64,000 nucleotides of DNA from Fuerstiella marisgermanici. Its GTDB lineage: Bacteria; Planctomycetota; Planctomycetia; Planctomycetales; Planctomycetaceae. Below, piece by piece: positions 8,073 to 16,896 of the stretch. The position numbers were made by a program, and so were the translations under genes. The notes beneath the pieces are model-generated. The model was not told where the DNA came from, searched no databases, and saw nothing but the letters and a program-made list of their open reading frames with translations. Every line of letters begins with the position of its first letter. Positions within the stretch are counted from its first letter, which is position 1. The stretch lies in NCBI RefSeq assembly GCF_001983935.1, contig NZ_CP017641.1, positions 4,650,001 to 4,714,000 of the forward strand, read 5' to 3'.

Positions 8073-10205
8073 ATGTCAAAATTGCCAAAACGTCACCAAC
8101 TCAACAAGATTGAAACACTTGAACAGTTGATTCTCATGTCTGCTTCCGCGATGGATGTGGATGCTGAGCCAGTCGATCTAATGGCGTCCGAAAACCTGAC
8201 AGGCGAAATGACAGAGCATGCTGTTTTCGGCGGCTTATTCGGTGAAGAACTGTCGGCTGCAGACGGGAATGGGACAAACATGCAGTTCATCGACATTGCT
8301 GAGCTGGCCGCATCGGCACAGAACACTGACCTCGTCGCTTCATCGGAAGTAACTGGCGAAGGTGACAGTGACGACGCACCACCACCTGCTGCTTATGCAG
8401 AATACATCGTTCTGGACGGCGAGGATAATGATGCTGTTCTGGAAGACAACGGAAACGCACTTGACGATCTCGTGCAGCTCCGAAGTACCAACGGTACGTT
8501 CGAAACGATCGTCTTTCGATTACCGACCGATCAACTCGTAATTGATCTGGGGGCCGGGGATGACAATCTGACTGTCAACGGACTTGAGCTTGTAGCGTTG
8601 ACCGCAGAATTGTTCATCAACGGACAGGGAGGCGACGATTCCATCACGCTGAATTCTCTGGAAACCCTCAACAACGTTTACGTTTACGACATGGAAGGCA
8701 ACAATGATTTTCGGTCCAACAATTTTGACATCGGTGGAAATCTGTATATCAGCGATGGGGGCGGTGATCAGACTGTAGTCCTTTCCAGTACGACGGTGGA
8801 CGGCGATGTCAACATTATAAGTACCAGCGGCGGCAGTTCGATCACCCTAGGATTTAACGGCGGCCCAAGCGCACAGATTCATGGTTCGGTCACGATTGAC
8901 AACATGGGGACCGGCTCCGACTTCGTTCGTCTGGGCGGACTAATTTTTGGCGACTTTTACGTTAACGCTGGCGACGGAGACTTTGAGCTGAGATCCATCT
9001 TCTCGTCTGTCAGAGGTGGTTTGTTTACGAATGTCAATAAAGGCGATTCCACCATCTTCCTCGGCGATTTCGCAGCCAGCGAACACAGCTACTTCATTAG
9101 CGGTGAGGGAGACACAGACACCTGGCTGACGGCAGCATTCTTTCCAGATGGATTAACGATTCAGAACGGTCTGGGCTTCGACGAATTGCGGCTGGACGGT
9201 GCGGGCTCCTATAACAGCGATCCGGAAGGTCAGCCCGGAGTGGTGACAGTCCACAACGGTGACGGTGGCAGCTTAACCTCGTTTAATCTGACGGAACGTC
9301 TCTTCCCATTGCGATTCAACGAATTTCGGATCTACAACGGACAGGGTGATGATACGTTCGACTTGAATTATCGTGAACGTGACCTCCTCGGAACGTTCTT
9401 CGCCGACAACGGCGAAGGTAACACAACAGTGGAAGTCACCGGCGATGGCACCATACAAGACGCGACGTTTATCAGTGGTGAGGGAACCGACAGTTTCTCT
9501 TTTGATGGCGTCGATGTACTCAACGATCTAATTATCAACAGCGGTACTGGCAACAGGACTCTGGATATTCAAAATTCTGAAATCGGCAATCTTCAACTCA
9601 GTGGTTCGACCGGAAACCCAATCCTTTACGGTGACGGCGACGACGAGATCTTCGCCCCGATCGGAAACAACATCATCGATGGCGGAGGCGGTGATGACGT
9701 GCTGGTCATTTACGAAGGTGACAGCACAGACTACACCGTGACTTATGAATCCGATGGCACTGTTATCGTGGAAGGCCCCGGCCTGAATGGCACCACCGTT
9801 CGCAACGAACTCACGAACGTCGAACGCATTCTGTTCAACGACGGGCTGATCTTTCTGAGCGACTCAGATGATCCAAATGATCCAGATGTGCCAACAACGG
9901 TGGGAACTGACGGCGACGACTGGCTTGCCCTGCCCGACCCCGGTGGCCGCGTCGAAGCGGGCGCTGGAGATGACTTCATCTATGCTCCGGTTGGCTCACT
10001 GAACGAAATCGACGGCGGTTCCGGAATCGACACCCTCGTCATTTACGAAGGTGGGCGAGCCGACTTCACAATTCGGCGTGATCCGGATTCACTGCTGGTC
10101 GAGATCGAAGGCCCCGGACTAAATGGCAGTACGGTTGTCAATCGCCTGACCGATGTTGAGTTCATTCTGTTCACCGACGGACTGGTCAGCGTCGACGAGT
10201 TATAA
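8073..10205 (+). CDS. LEPR-XLL-like secreted/surface repeat protein with RTX-like C-terminal units
   Basis: 710 residues from the ATG at 8073; a GTG at 8058 is possible. The N-terminus reads IETLEQLILMSAS, close to the LEPRxLLSA motif near the start of large planctomycete surface proteins. It lacks an ordinary signal peptide. The body (residues about 100-540) is a run of G/D/N-rich beta repeats (LGAGDDNLTVNG, GQGGDDSITLNS), compatible with a calcium-binding beta-roll or beta-helix. Two C-terminal repeats are nearly parallel: VEGPGLNGTTVRNELTNVER and IEGPGLNGSTVVNRLTDVEF, each preceded by a GGxGxDxLVIYEG unit as in RTX proteins. Likely extracellular; the precise role is unknown. Confidence 0.8.
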   Translation: MSKLPKRHQLNKIETLEQLILMSASAMDVDAEPVDLMASENLTGEMTEHAVFGGLFGEELSAADGNGTNMQFIDIAELAASAQNTDLVASSEVTGEGDSDDAPPPAAYAEYIVLDGEDNDAVLEDNGNALDDLVQLRSTNGTFETIVFRLPTDQLVIDLGAGDDNLTVNGLELVALTAELFINGQGGDDSITLNSLETLNNVYVYDMEGNNDFRSNNFDIGGNLYISDGGGDQTVVLSSTTVDGDVNIISTSGGSSITLGFNGGPSAQIHGSVTIDNMGTGSDFVRLGGLIFGDFYVNAGDGDFELRSIFSSVRGGLFTNVNKGDSTIFLGDFAASEHSYFISGEGDTDTWLTAAFFPDGLTIQNGLGFDELRLDGAGSYNSDPEGQPGVVTVHNGDGGSLTSFNLTERLFPLRFNEFRIYNGQGDDTFDLNYRERDLLGTFFADNGEGNTTVEVTGDGTIQDATFISGEGTDSFSFDGVDVLNDLIINSGTGNRTLDIQNSEIGNLQLSGSTGNPILYGDGDDEIFAPIGNNIIDGGGGDDVLVIYEGDSTDYTVTYESDGTVIVEGPGLNGTTVRNELTNVERILFNDGLIFLSDSDDPNDPDVPTTVGTDGDDWLALPDPGGRVEAGAGDDFIYAPVGSLNEIDGGSGIDTLVIYEGGRADFTIRRDPDSLLVEIEGPGLNGSTVVNRLTDVEFILFTDGLVSVDEL

Positions 10206-10468
10206 TCCAAACCAGTGACGCTATAGCCCACAGGCCGACGGGCTCAGACGTTCTTAGTTCCCGTTTCGAACTTTCAGAACGTCATCCGGCGAGCCTTGCG
10301 AGGTAGGTAGGCACCAGCGAGAAAACAGAATACCCGTATCGGTGACATCCTGTCGCCGTGCTGCGGCAGGATGCCGCAGATACGTTGGTGTGTTATTTTC
10401 AAGCCAGTGCGGTAGTCAGCGTACGCCATGCGACTGCACAATCGCGCCAGTGATCGCGTTCCGGAGCT
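10206..10468. other. Convergent intergenic region with hairpins
   Basis: Two genes converge here. A perfect hairpin, CTGCGGC-aggat-GCCGCAG, spans 10361-10379 and overlaps a second possible pairing, CATCCTG with CAGGATG, at 10346-10372. A weaker stem, AGCCC with GGGCT, lies at about 10225-10244, close behind the surface protein stop. None has a T-tract, so termination is only a possibility. Confidence 0.4.
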
Positions 10469-10867
10469 TCAGCAATTGTCCGGGATCGGCTTTCGAACGA
10501 TTTTGGGGATGCGTTCCGGCTTTAAGGTGAGTCCGTGAGGATATCCACTTTTGACGGCTGCCAATTCTTCAAAGCAATATGCCATGTCGTCCAGCAGTTG
10601 CTGCACGGCAATGCCGCAGAAGTCCGGTGCAAAATCGCTGACGTATATTCGGAAGCTGGAATACATCTTCCGTGCTCCCGATAGATTGGTGCCTTCAAAA
10701 TGGAACAGGCACACGGCCGCATGAATAAGGCCCTGAAAAAATGTTTTTTCCGGGCCGATCAATTCGGACCATAGGTCTTCGAAGACATCGTGACACGCGA
10801 AGAATTCCTGCTGGTTAAACAGCCTGAGTCCTTCGTCAATGCGCGGATCATTGGGGTCAAATGACAT
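10469..10867 (-). CDS. DUF309 domain protein
   Basis: 132 residues from the ATG at 10867, chosen because the extra upstream residues look non-coding. The signature of DUF309 is plain: GLRLFNQQEFFACHDVFEDL followed by FFQGLIHAAVCLFHFEGTN, an all-helical bundle with conserved E-x-F-E-x-H-x3-E-x-x-W-type residues (here FFACHDVFEDLW). DUF309 proteins are of unknown biochemical function. It stands alone between a convergent surface protein and a divergent sulfatase. Confidence 0.85.
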   Translation of the reverse strand: MSFDPNDPRIDEGLRLFNQQEFFACHDVFEDLWSELIGPEKTFFQGLIHAAVCLFHFEGTNLSGARKMYSSFRIYVSDFAPDFCGIAVQQLLDDMAYCFEELAAVKSGYPHGLTLKPERIPKIVRKPIPDNC

Positions 10868-11291
10868 TTGTTGTGTTGGAAAAGACGTAAGGTTTCGATG
10901 TTCCGGTTTTGCATATTTGAAGATTGGATGAGGCGTCAAAACAGCCAGCCCACCACAATGGAAGTCGCGCGTTCACACCATTTATTTCCCCGGCACGGAA
11001 TCGCCCCGCCAACGAACCGGCTGCGGTTGTTTGACGTGGGGAGTTATCCGACACAGGACTTACAGGATTCGTGGACGCCGCAAAAGATGGTAACATCGCA
11101 GACCATAAAATCCGATTGCACAAACCAAACGACGTGCGCTTCGGTGTATCTCATTGGGACGTAATGGATTTCGCAAGGAATCCCGGTCTGTACACACGTT
11201 CCGTGGGAATTCTGGCGAACCCGACTATGGTTGGTCGTCGCGTCCCAACCAGCGGATGAACCCGCTAAGCTCCTGTTCAAAGAAGATTCAC
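10868..11291. other. Divergent intergenic region
   Basis: 420 bases between the DUF309 gene (leftward) and the sulfatase (rightward). No supported gene; an in-frame extension of the sulfatase frame to 11154 looks untranslated because the signal peptide starts at 11292. I see no distinct repeat or strong promoter. Confidence 0.4.
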
Positions 11292-13076
11292 ATGATCAAA
11301 TTGAGAACGACTCTGTGCCTGATCATTATCGCGTTCAGCCGGTTGAACGAGTCGACAGCCGATGACTATCCCAACGTCGTCATCTTTCTGGCAGACGATC
11401 AGGGCTGGGGCGATCTGAGTGTCTCGGGCAACACCAACCTGGCGACTCCGCACATCGATTCACTGGCTCACGACGGCGCGACAATAGAACACTTCTACGT
11501 ATGTGCGGTGTGTGCCCCAACGCGAGCCGAATTTCTGACAGGGCGGTACCATCCTCGCACAGGAGTCAGCGGTGTCAGCACGGGCGACGAACGTTTAAAC
11601 GCGGATGAAGTCACCATTGCCGATCACTTTAAGGCGGCGGGTTACGCGACCGCAGCGTTCGGCAAGTGGCATAATGGGACTCAGCCGCCCCTGCACCCGA
11701 ACTACCGTGGCTTCGACGAATTCTACGGGTTCACGTCCGGGCACTGGGGCCACTACTTCAGTCCTCCGCTGGACAACAACGGTCAGCGAGTCCGCGGGAA
11801 TGGCTTTGTTGTCGACGACTTCACCGACCACGCGATCGAATTCATCAAAGCCAATCGCGAGCAGCCGTTCTTCTGCTACCTGCCCTTCAATACGCCTCAT
11901 TCGCCAATGATGGTGCCGGATCGGTGGTACGAAAAGTTCACCGACTTCGACCCAACGATGAAGCATCGCGATTCAGAAAAAGAAGACGTGGCGATGACTC
12001 GGGCCGCACTGGCGCTGTGCGAGAACATCGACTGGAACGTGGGGCGAGTGCTGCAAACGCTCGATGAGCTGCAGCTTCGCAACGACACAATTGTTGTCTA
12101 CTTTTCGGACAACGGACCGAATTCGTGGCGTTGGAACGGCGGCATGAAAGGCCGCAAGGGTTCCGTCGACGAAGGCGGATTGAGGTCGCCATTCTTTCTA
12201 CGCTGGCCTGGAAGCGTACCGAAGGGATTGAAGACTTCGCAGGTGGCCGGAGCGATTGACTTGCTGCCAACGCTGACGGAACTGGCGAACATCGAATGCA
12301 CGTCGGCCAAACCGTTAGACGGACGCAGTTTCGCTCCATTGTTGCGCGGCGCGACAACGGAGTTGCCAGAGCGTCCGTTGTTTTCTATCTGGCGGAACAA
12401 GGTCAGCCTTAGAACTCAGCAGTACCGCTTCGACAATGACGGGCATCTATTCGACATCGCCGCTGATCCGGGTCAGCAGACCGACATCGCCCATGAGCAT
12501 CCGGAACTCGCAACCGAATTATCCTTGCAAACAAAGCAATTCCAACAGGAAATGCAGGCACTCGCCACTGCGTACGCTAACCGCCCGTTCCATGTAGGCT
12601 ACGGCCCATCCACAACCCTCCCCGCGCGTGACGGAGTTGCTCACGGCACGATTCAGCGCAGTGCCAAAGCACCGAACAACTCGTTCTTCGAAAACTGGAC
12701 CAGCACAGACGATTCCATCACATGGGATGTGGATGTTGGAAGGGCGGGCAAATACGAAGTGGTCGTATACTACACGTGTGCTAACGGTGATCAGGGAGCC
12801 GAGCTCCAACTGGCAATGGAAGCTCAAGGGACTAACGGCTCGACTCAGGGAGATCCAGCGACGGCGTTCGTGACCGAAGCGTTTGATCCGCCGTTGTATG
12901 ATAAATCAAAGGAACGCGTGCCGCGGTCACACTACTTTGTGAAAGATTTTAAGCCGCTGACTCTGGGGCATTTGCAGTTATCAAAAGGGCAGTGCGCGTT
13001 ACGTTTGAAGGCATTGAAAAAACCGGGCCGCGACGTGATCGATGTGCATTCGATCGACCTGAATCTGCTGCCGTGA
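11292..13076 (+). CDS. Secreted sulfatase
   Basis: 594 residues from the ATG at 11292, which begins a signal peptide (MIKLRTTLCLIIIAFSRL). The type I sulfatase pattern is complete: VVIFLADDQGWGDLSVSGN supplies the metal-binding Asp pair, and CAPTR is the C-x-P-x-R site where Cys becomes formylglycine. Further conserved parts are TAAFGKWHNG, FCYLPFNTPHSPM and VVYFSDNGPN. After about residue 430 a C-terminal beta-rich domain appears (AGKYEVVVYYTCANGDQGAE), resembling carbohydrate-binding or accessory domains. It likely removes sulfate esters from algal polysaccharides; the substrate is not predictable from sequence alone. No maturase gene is adjacent. Confidence 0.93.
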   Translation: MIKLRTTLCLIIIAFSRLNESTADDYPNVVIFLADDQGWGDLSVSGNTNLATPHIDSLAHDGATIEHFYVCAVCAPTRAEFLTGRYHPRTGVSGVSTGDERLNADEVTIADHFKAAGYATAAFGKWHNGTQPPLHPNYRGFDEFYGFTSGHWGHYFSPPLDNNGQRVRGNGFVVDDFTDHAIEFIKANREQPFFCYLPFNTPHSPMMVPDRWYEKFTDFDPTMKHRDSEKEDVAMTRAALALCENIDWNVGRVLQTLDELQLRNDTIVVYFSDNGPNSWRWNGGMKGRKGSVDEGGLRSPFFLRWPGSVPKGLKTSQVAGAIDLLPTLTELANIECTSAKPLDGRSFAPLLRGATTELPERPLFSIWRNKVSLRTQQYRFDNDGHLFDIAADPGQQTDIAHEHPELATELSLQTKQFQQEMQALATAYANRPFHVGYGPSTTLPARDGVAHGTIQRSAKAPNNSFFENWTSTDDSITWDVDVGRAGKYEVVVYYTCANGDQGAELQLAMEAQGTNGSTQGDPATAFVTEAFDPPLYDKSKERVPRSHYFVKDFKPLTLGHLQLSKGQCALRLKALKKPGRDVIDVHSIDLNLLP

Positions 13077-13483
13077 TGCCAGGGCGAATTCGCCTGCCGG
13101 TGGCACCACGTCAAACACGCATGCAGCGGAAGGTACGTTCGGCACGGAATGTCAAATTTCGGAGCGAGAGCGCCGGGGGAGACCGCCAGAACGCCGGGGA
13201 TATGCACCTACTTACGAGCAGCTTGAGCTGGTCCTCGCTCCAGAAACTGGATGGCTCCTTGCTTCTCTGCGCAAGCGACCCCTCTTTTAAACTGGAACAA
13301 AAACTTGAACGAACACCGTTATTTCACGCATTAAAAGTGTAAGACGGGATATAATCTGGCCGTCCGACTGCCAGAGGGCAGCGAGGACACTCGCGCATTT
13401 CGCCAACTGGAATCTAACGATTCACTACCCAAACCAAACATCACCCAGCGGCCTGTCCGCGATTCTTAACGGAGAAACATGAC
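13077..13483. other. Intergenic region upstream of the Cys-rich protein gene
   Basis: 400 bases with no supported gene. The segment 13350-13355 reads TATAAT, but the best -35-like words upstream (TTAAAA, TTCACG) are badly spaced, so a promoter here is only tentative. The ATG at 13484 is preceded by GGAGAAACATGAC, giving a usable Shine-Dalgarno sequence. Confidence 0.4.
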
Positions 13484-13894
13484 ATGAAGGCACTATTTAT
13501 TTTAGTCGCGGTTGCGGCTACCTCGTACGTTGGCTATTCGTATTCAGCATCAGATGGCAAGAGCTGCCTGGTTTGCCCCTCGACTGGTGAGCCACTGCTA
13601 ACCTCAGCAGAATCCGAATCAGGCGCCTGTTGTGCTTTTTGCACCGCTGGCGATGAAGCCATGCTGACAAGCGTCGAAGGCGAAGATTCAGCAGCGTGCA
13701 GCGAGGCGAAAAGCTCATGCTGCTCAAAAGGCGACGACGCCATGTTGACTTCGGTCAGCGATAAGGAGTGCCACGGCAACTGCGAAAAAGGATGTTGCAA
13801 AGACAAAGAAGCTGCCGCAAGCCAGGAAGAAATCGTGACGGAATCTGCCGAAGGCGAAGAAGAAGTCTCTGCCGTCGTCGCCGAAACGGAATAA
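13484..13894 (+). CDS. Small secreted Cys-rich protein with three repeated modules
   Basis: 136 residues. GGAG lies about 11 bases before the ATG. The signal peptide is short (MKALFILVAVAATSYVGYSY). Three modules follow: each has a Gly-acid-x turn, the word LLTSA or MLTSV, an acidic stretch and then clustered cysteines (CCAFC, CSEAKSSCC, CHGNCEKGCC). The C-terminal 35 residues are almost all Glu, Ala, Ser and Val. The Cys clusters suggest metal binding or disulfide scaffolding outside the cytoplasm. I know no matching family. The gene is followed by a strong intrinsic terminator, so it is probably monocistronic. Confidence 0.75.
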   Translation: MKALFILVAVAATSYVGYSYSASDGKSCLVCPSTGEPLLTSAESESGACCAFCTAGDEAMLTSVEGEDSAACSEAKSSCCSKGDDAMLTSVSDKECHGNCEKGCCKDKEAAASQEEIVTESAEGEEEVSAVVAETE

Positions 13895-13925
13895 CTCGAT
13901 TTCAGTAGACCGACCCAAATCAACG

Positions 13926-13960
13926 AAGGAGTCACACACCATGTGCGACTCCTTTTTTTT
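13926..13960 (+). terminator. Rho-independent terminator after the Cys-rich gene
   Basis: A perfect 8-base stem, AAGGAGTC paired with GACTCCTT, encloses a 13-base loop and runs into eight T residues. It lies 31 bases past the stop codon of the Cys-rich protein gene. Confidence 0.85.
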
Positions 13961-14574
13961 GTGCGCCCGTTTGTCACGGCGGGATCTGTCCGTGTTTTAT
14001 TGTAGTGCCGCGGCGCCTCAGAATTCTCACACGCAGCCGCTGCCAGTTGAGCGCGTTCAACAGCTGCAGCAGCTTCACGCGCGATTGGGTCGTCAACGCA
14101 GGACTCATTCCTGGCGTGATGCACGGGCGTGAAAATAAGATTTGAGTTTGTGACTCTGCGATGGACCCCGGCGGGGTCGTAGCACGTAGCCGCCGGCGTG
14201 AGCCGGCGTGAGCCGGCGGAAACGGACAACGACAACGACAACGAGGCACCAGCCCCGAATGGGGCGACAGCAGCATCCGTGCGTGAATTTACTGACGCCC
14301 CGTTGGGGCTTTCACACATGGAATCGCATTTACCGTCGGCTGACACCGACGGCTACGTGCTTGCGCCCGCTGAGCGGAAACACAACAATTGAGATCGACC
14401 GCACAACAAACCGCCTGCCCCAACCACCCAGCTCTACCATATTACGCATGCCGCCAAACTATTGATTACGAACCATGCTGCTTTGCAGATGTCGAAAGGA
14501 TGGGAAAACGATTGACCAGCCAACGCTGGTTCGCACCTTCGGAACATCGATCTCACAGACACAAGCGAAAGCGT
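13961..14574. other. Intergenic repeat island
   Basis: 600 bases without a supported gene, dense in palindromes: GACCCCG-g-CGGGGTC at 14164-14178, tandem CCGGCGTGAG units at about 14192-14219, three ACAACG units at about 14226-14243, AGCCCC-gaat-GGGGC at 14251-14266 and GCCCC-gtt-GGGGC at about 14297-14309. The palindromes are of a type scattered through planctomycete intergenic DNA. The 3' end of the propeller protein gene lies at 14575. Confidence 0.55.
14160..14310. repeat. Composite palindromic/tandem repeat cluster
   Basis: Contains at least five short inverted or tandem repeats within 150 bases (listed under the intergenic region). The related pair AGCCCCgaatGGGGCG and ACGCCCCgttGGGGCT are near mirror copies 45 bases apart, so this part could fold on itself as well as locally. 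Confidence 0.55.
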
Positions 14575-16098
14575 TTACTTCACGACCTGAAACGAATACA
14601 GGTCCGCGTCCTGAAGCACAAACTTCAATCGAACCGGTGTACCAGCCAGCTTGCTGATATCGGCTCCGGCGTTCCATGTCACCGTCCGGTCGACGGAATC
14701 TCCAAACAACGCCGGACAGTCGTCTGCTGCGAAGCCTGGAATTGGTTTGCCGTCTTTGTCCTGAACTTCGACGCGGAGACTGCCGGCGGCGGATGTTGAA
14801 AAATTCACGGAGAGTTTGTTTCCGCTAAACTTCAGGGGACGGGTGATAACCTCACCGCCTTTGTACGGCGCCTTGAGGGACACGAAGCCGTCCAGACGAA
14901 GCGTGTATCGTCGCATGGCATTGCTGTTACCCGTCCAGGAACCTTCGCAGGCATACAGCGAAATTTCATTGGCGGCTCCCGGCAGATTCGATTTCGTTTC
15001 AACAGCGTGCCATGCGATGAACTGGTGACCGTAAAGCCAGGTATCTTTGCGTTCTGGTCCAGGCGGCAGGAAGGCTTCATTCCAGCGTTCGAAGTGAACG
15101 CCGTCCCGACTTGCCATCAGCAGACCTTCGGTGATGGCCGTCCCGTAGCGAAGATGAGCTTTCGAACGCTGTTCACGGTGTTCGAGTTCCGGCAGCGCCC
15201 GCATGGATTCTGACCAGCCGCGTTCCACATACCTCGCTGGAAAACCGATCAGAATGTGCGGCGCGCGGTAGTACGGGCCGACCTGGTTGGTGTAGAGATG
15301 TTCGACAGGAGAATCTTTGTACGTGAGGTCGGCTTCGTTATTCCATGAACTGAAATCGGCCGAAGAGGCGGTTCGGATCGCTCGGTATCCAGCGGGACTC
15401 CAGTCTTTTGCAGTAGTAACACCCTCAGTGAACGTCCGGAAGTAGGCTCGATACATTCCGGCAGTAGCGTCCCAAAACGCAAGGTTTTGAGAATCGAACG
15501 CTCCTTCGGTGATGACGGGTTCCTTACGCAACAGCGACCAGTGAATCCCGTCGGCCGACTTGAAGGCAAACAAACCACCTTCGCTGTGAAGCCCGCCCAG
15601 TGCTTTGAATCGCTCGTCCAGCTTGCAGTTGGGGTTTGTGTCTCGAAAGGGCGCAAAATTGTGGCAGCCAACCCCATCCAGAATAATGTTGTTTTGCCTG
15701 GATCCGTTGTGTTCAAACAGGCCGAGTTCCGGCTTCGTCCAGGTAACTCCATCAGTGCTTTCTGCGTAACAGTACACCGATTTCCCAGCTTTCAACTTTC
15801 CATCTTTCACGCCGAGCGCTGAGCCGCGGTAATACATGCGATAGATATCGCCATCGTGAATGACGCTGTGATAGGCGCTGCCCGCGCCTTCCCATGGAGC
15901 ATCGTGAACGACGGAAATCTGCTGAGGCACAGGATGATGAAGTCGGCGTTCCGCTCCGTCCATTGATTCGATCAAAGCGGAATCAACAAACAGTTCTCGT
16001 CGACCGCCAATATCGACGACGGCCGCCGAATCGTCAGCGGAAACGACAGCCGCGCATCCGGCGAATATCAAAACGGCGCAGGAAGAATAGGTGTGCAT
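14575..16098 (-). CDS. Secreted beta-propeller glycosidase-like protein
   Basis: 507 residues from the ATG at 16098, which begins a signal peptide (MHTYSSCAVLIFAGCAAVVS). The body has blade-like repeats typical of five-bladed glycoside hydrolases of the GH32/GH43/DUF377 type: IYRMYYRGSALG, YCYAESTDGVTWTKPELGLF, FAFKSADGIHWSL and GLLMASRDGVHFERW. A C-terminal beta-sandwich (residues about 410-507, GSLRVEVQDKDGKPIPGF) follows. Planctomycetes carry many such proteins, often annotated only as hypothetical. A carbohydrate-related role fits the nearby sulfatase, but no catalytic residues can be assigned with confidence. Confidence 0.75.
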   Translation of the reverse strand: MHTYSSCAVLIFAGCAAVVSADDSAAVVDIGGRRELFVDSALIESMDGAERRLHHPVPQQISVVHDAPWEGAGSAYHSVIHDGDIYRMYYRGSALGVKDGKLKAGKSVYCYAESTDGVTWTKPELGLFEHNGSRQNNIILDGVGCHNFAPFRDTNPNCKLDERFKALGGLHSEGGLFAFKSADGIHWSLLRKEPVITEGAFDSQNLAFWDATAGMYRAYFRTFTEGVTTAKDWSPAGYRAIRTASSADFSSWNNEADLTYKDSPVEHLYTNQVGPYYRAPHILIGFPARYVERGWSESMRALPELEHREQRSKAHLRYGTAITEGLLMASRDGVHFERWNEAFLPPGPERKDTWLYGHQFIAWHAVETKSNLPGAANEISLYACEGSWTGNSNAMRRYTLRLDGFVSLKAPYKGGEVITRPLKFSGNKLSVNFSTSAAGSLRVEVQDKDGKPIPGFAADDCPALFGDSVDRTVTWNAGADISKLAGTPVRLKFVLQDADLYSFQVVK

Positions 16099-16393
16099 GC
16101 GGAACTCCAAAATTGACCGGTGGGATTAAGGGGGAGGATTGTTATAGCCGCTGTCATCGCAGCGTGAAAGCAGCCAGCGTGCAGCGGCAGCTGAGTCGAA
16201 GCGATTCTGCGTGAGTGCAACACGACGGTAGGCTCTGTCCCGTCATTCGAATTTCGCCAATGAACTCGTGAGCCGCTAGCCGCGGGTTTGTGGTTCCACC
16301 GACGACCTGCGCCGTGCCGCTCACAAATCAACTGAAAAGAGAACAGGCATTTAGCCAACTGCTACAACGTCGCCAGAGGGTTCGGTTGTGCGG

Positions 16394-16798
16394 TTACGGC
16401 GTCACCATCACGTTGGATTGACTGGGGGCCGTTTGGACGCCGGGAATGTTGAAGCTTGCTCCGTTGTGAGCAACGTTGGCTGACTGATAGACAACCTGTT
16501 GCCCTTCAATCGTGACCTTTGACGCGCCCATTGTGAAAGTGGCCTTCTGAATGAACACTCCGGACTTCACTCCGCCGCCTGTCCCCGCCTCATCCCCGGA
16601 ACTCAGGGGGATCTCCGACATCTTATGAATGACCGGGCGTTGGCTAAACATCACGTTCACAGCCGTGTTGACCGCCATTGCACATTGAGCGATGTTGGGA
16701 TACGGAATTGGCACTGTCCCGCCAGGCGTAGGCGTATTGCACACGTCCGGAGCAGAATTGTTGCACGTTCCCCCACCGTTTGTGGAAGCTGGAAGCAT
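16394..16798 (-). CDS. DUF4150 PAAR-like tip protein
   Basis: 134 residues from the ATG at 16798; upstream TTG is possible, but the DUF4150 domain begins just after 16798. The family hallmark is CNTPTPGGTVPIPYPNIAQ with the preceding PDV. DUF4150 proteins act as PAAR-like spike tips on VgrG and often carry a toxin domain. Here the protein ends soon after the tip domain (IEGQQVVYQSANVAHNGASF), so no effector domain is fused. It is the last gene of the vgrG module. Confidence 0.85.
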   Translation of the reverse strand: MLPASTNGGGTCNNSAPDVCNTPTPGGTVPIPYPNIAQCAMAVNTAVNVMFSQRPVIHKMSEIPLSSGDEAGTGGGVKSGVFIQKATFTMGASKVTIEGQQVVYQSANVAHNGASFNIPGVQTAPSQSNVMVTP

Positions 16799-16896
16799 GT
16801 TAAACTTTCGTACCTGTCGGTTAACTGATACCTGAATGCCCGTGGTAAATAACAAGCGACGTTATTGAATCCAGCAATGACCTGCCAGAAGCGGAT

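Noticed and set aside
13534-14346. 270-codon open frame on minus
   Set aside because: Runs antisense across the Cys-rich gene and its terminator; low-complexity Ser/Ala composition.
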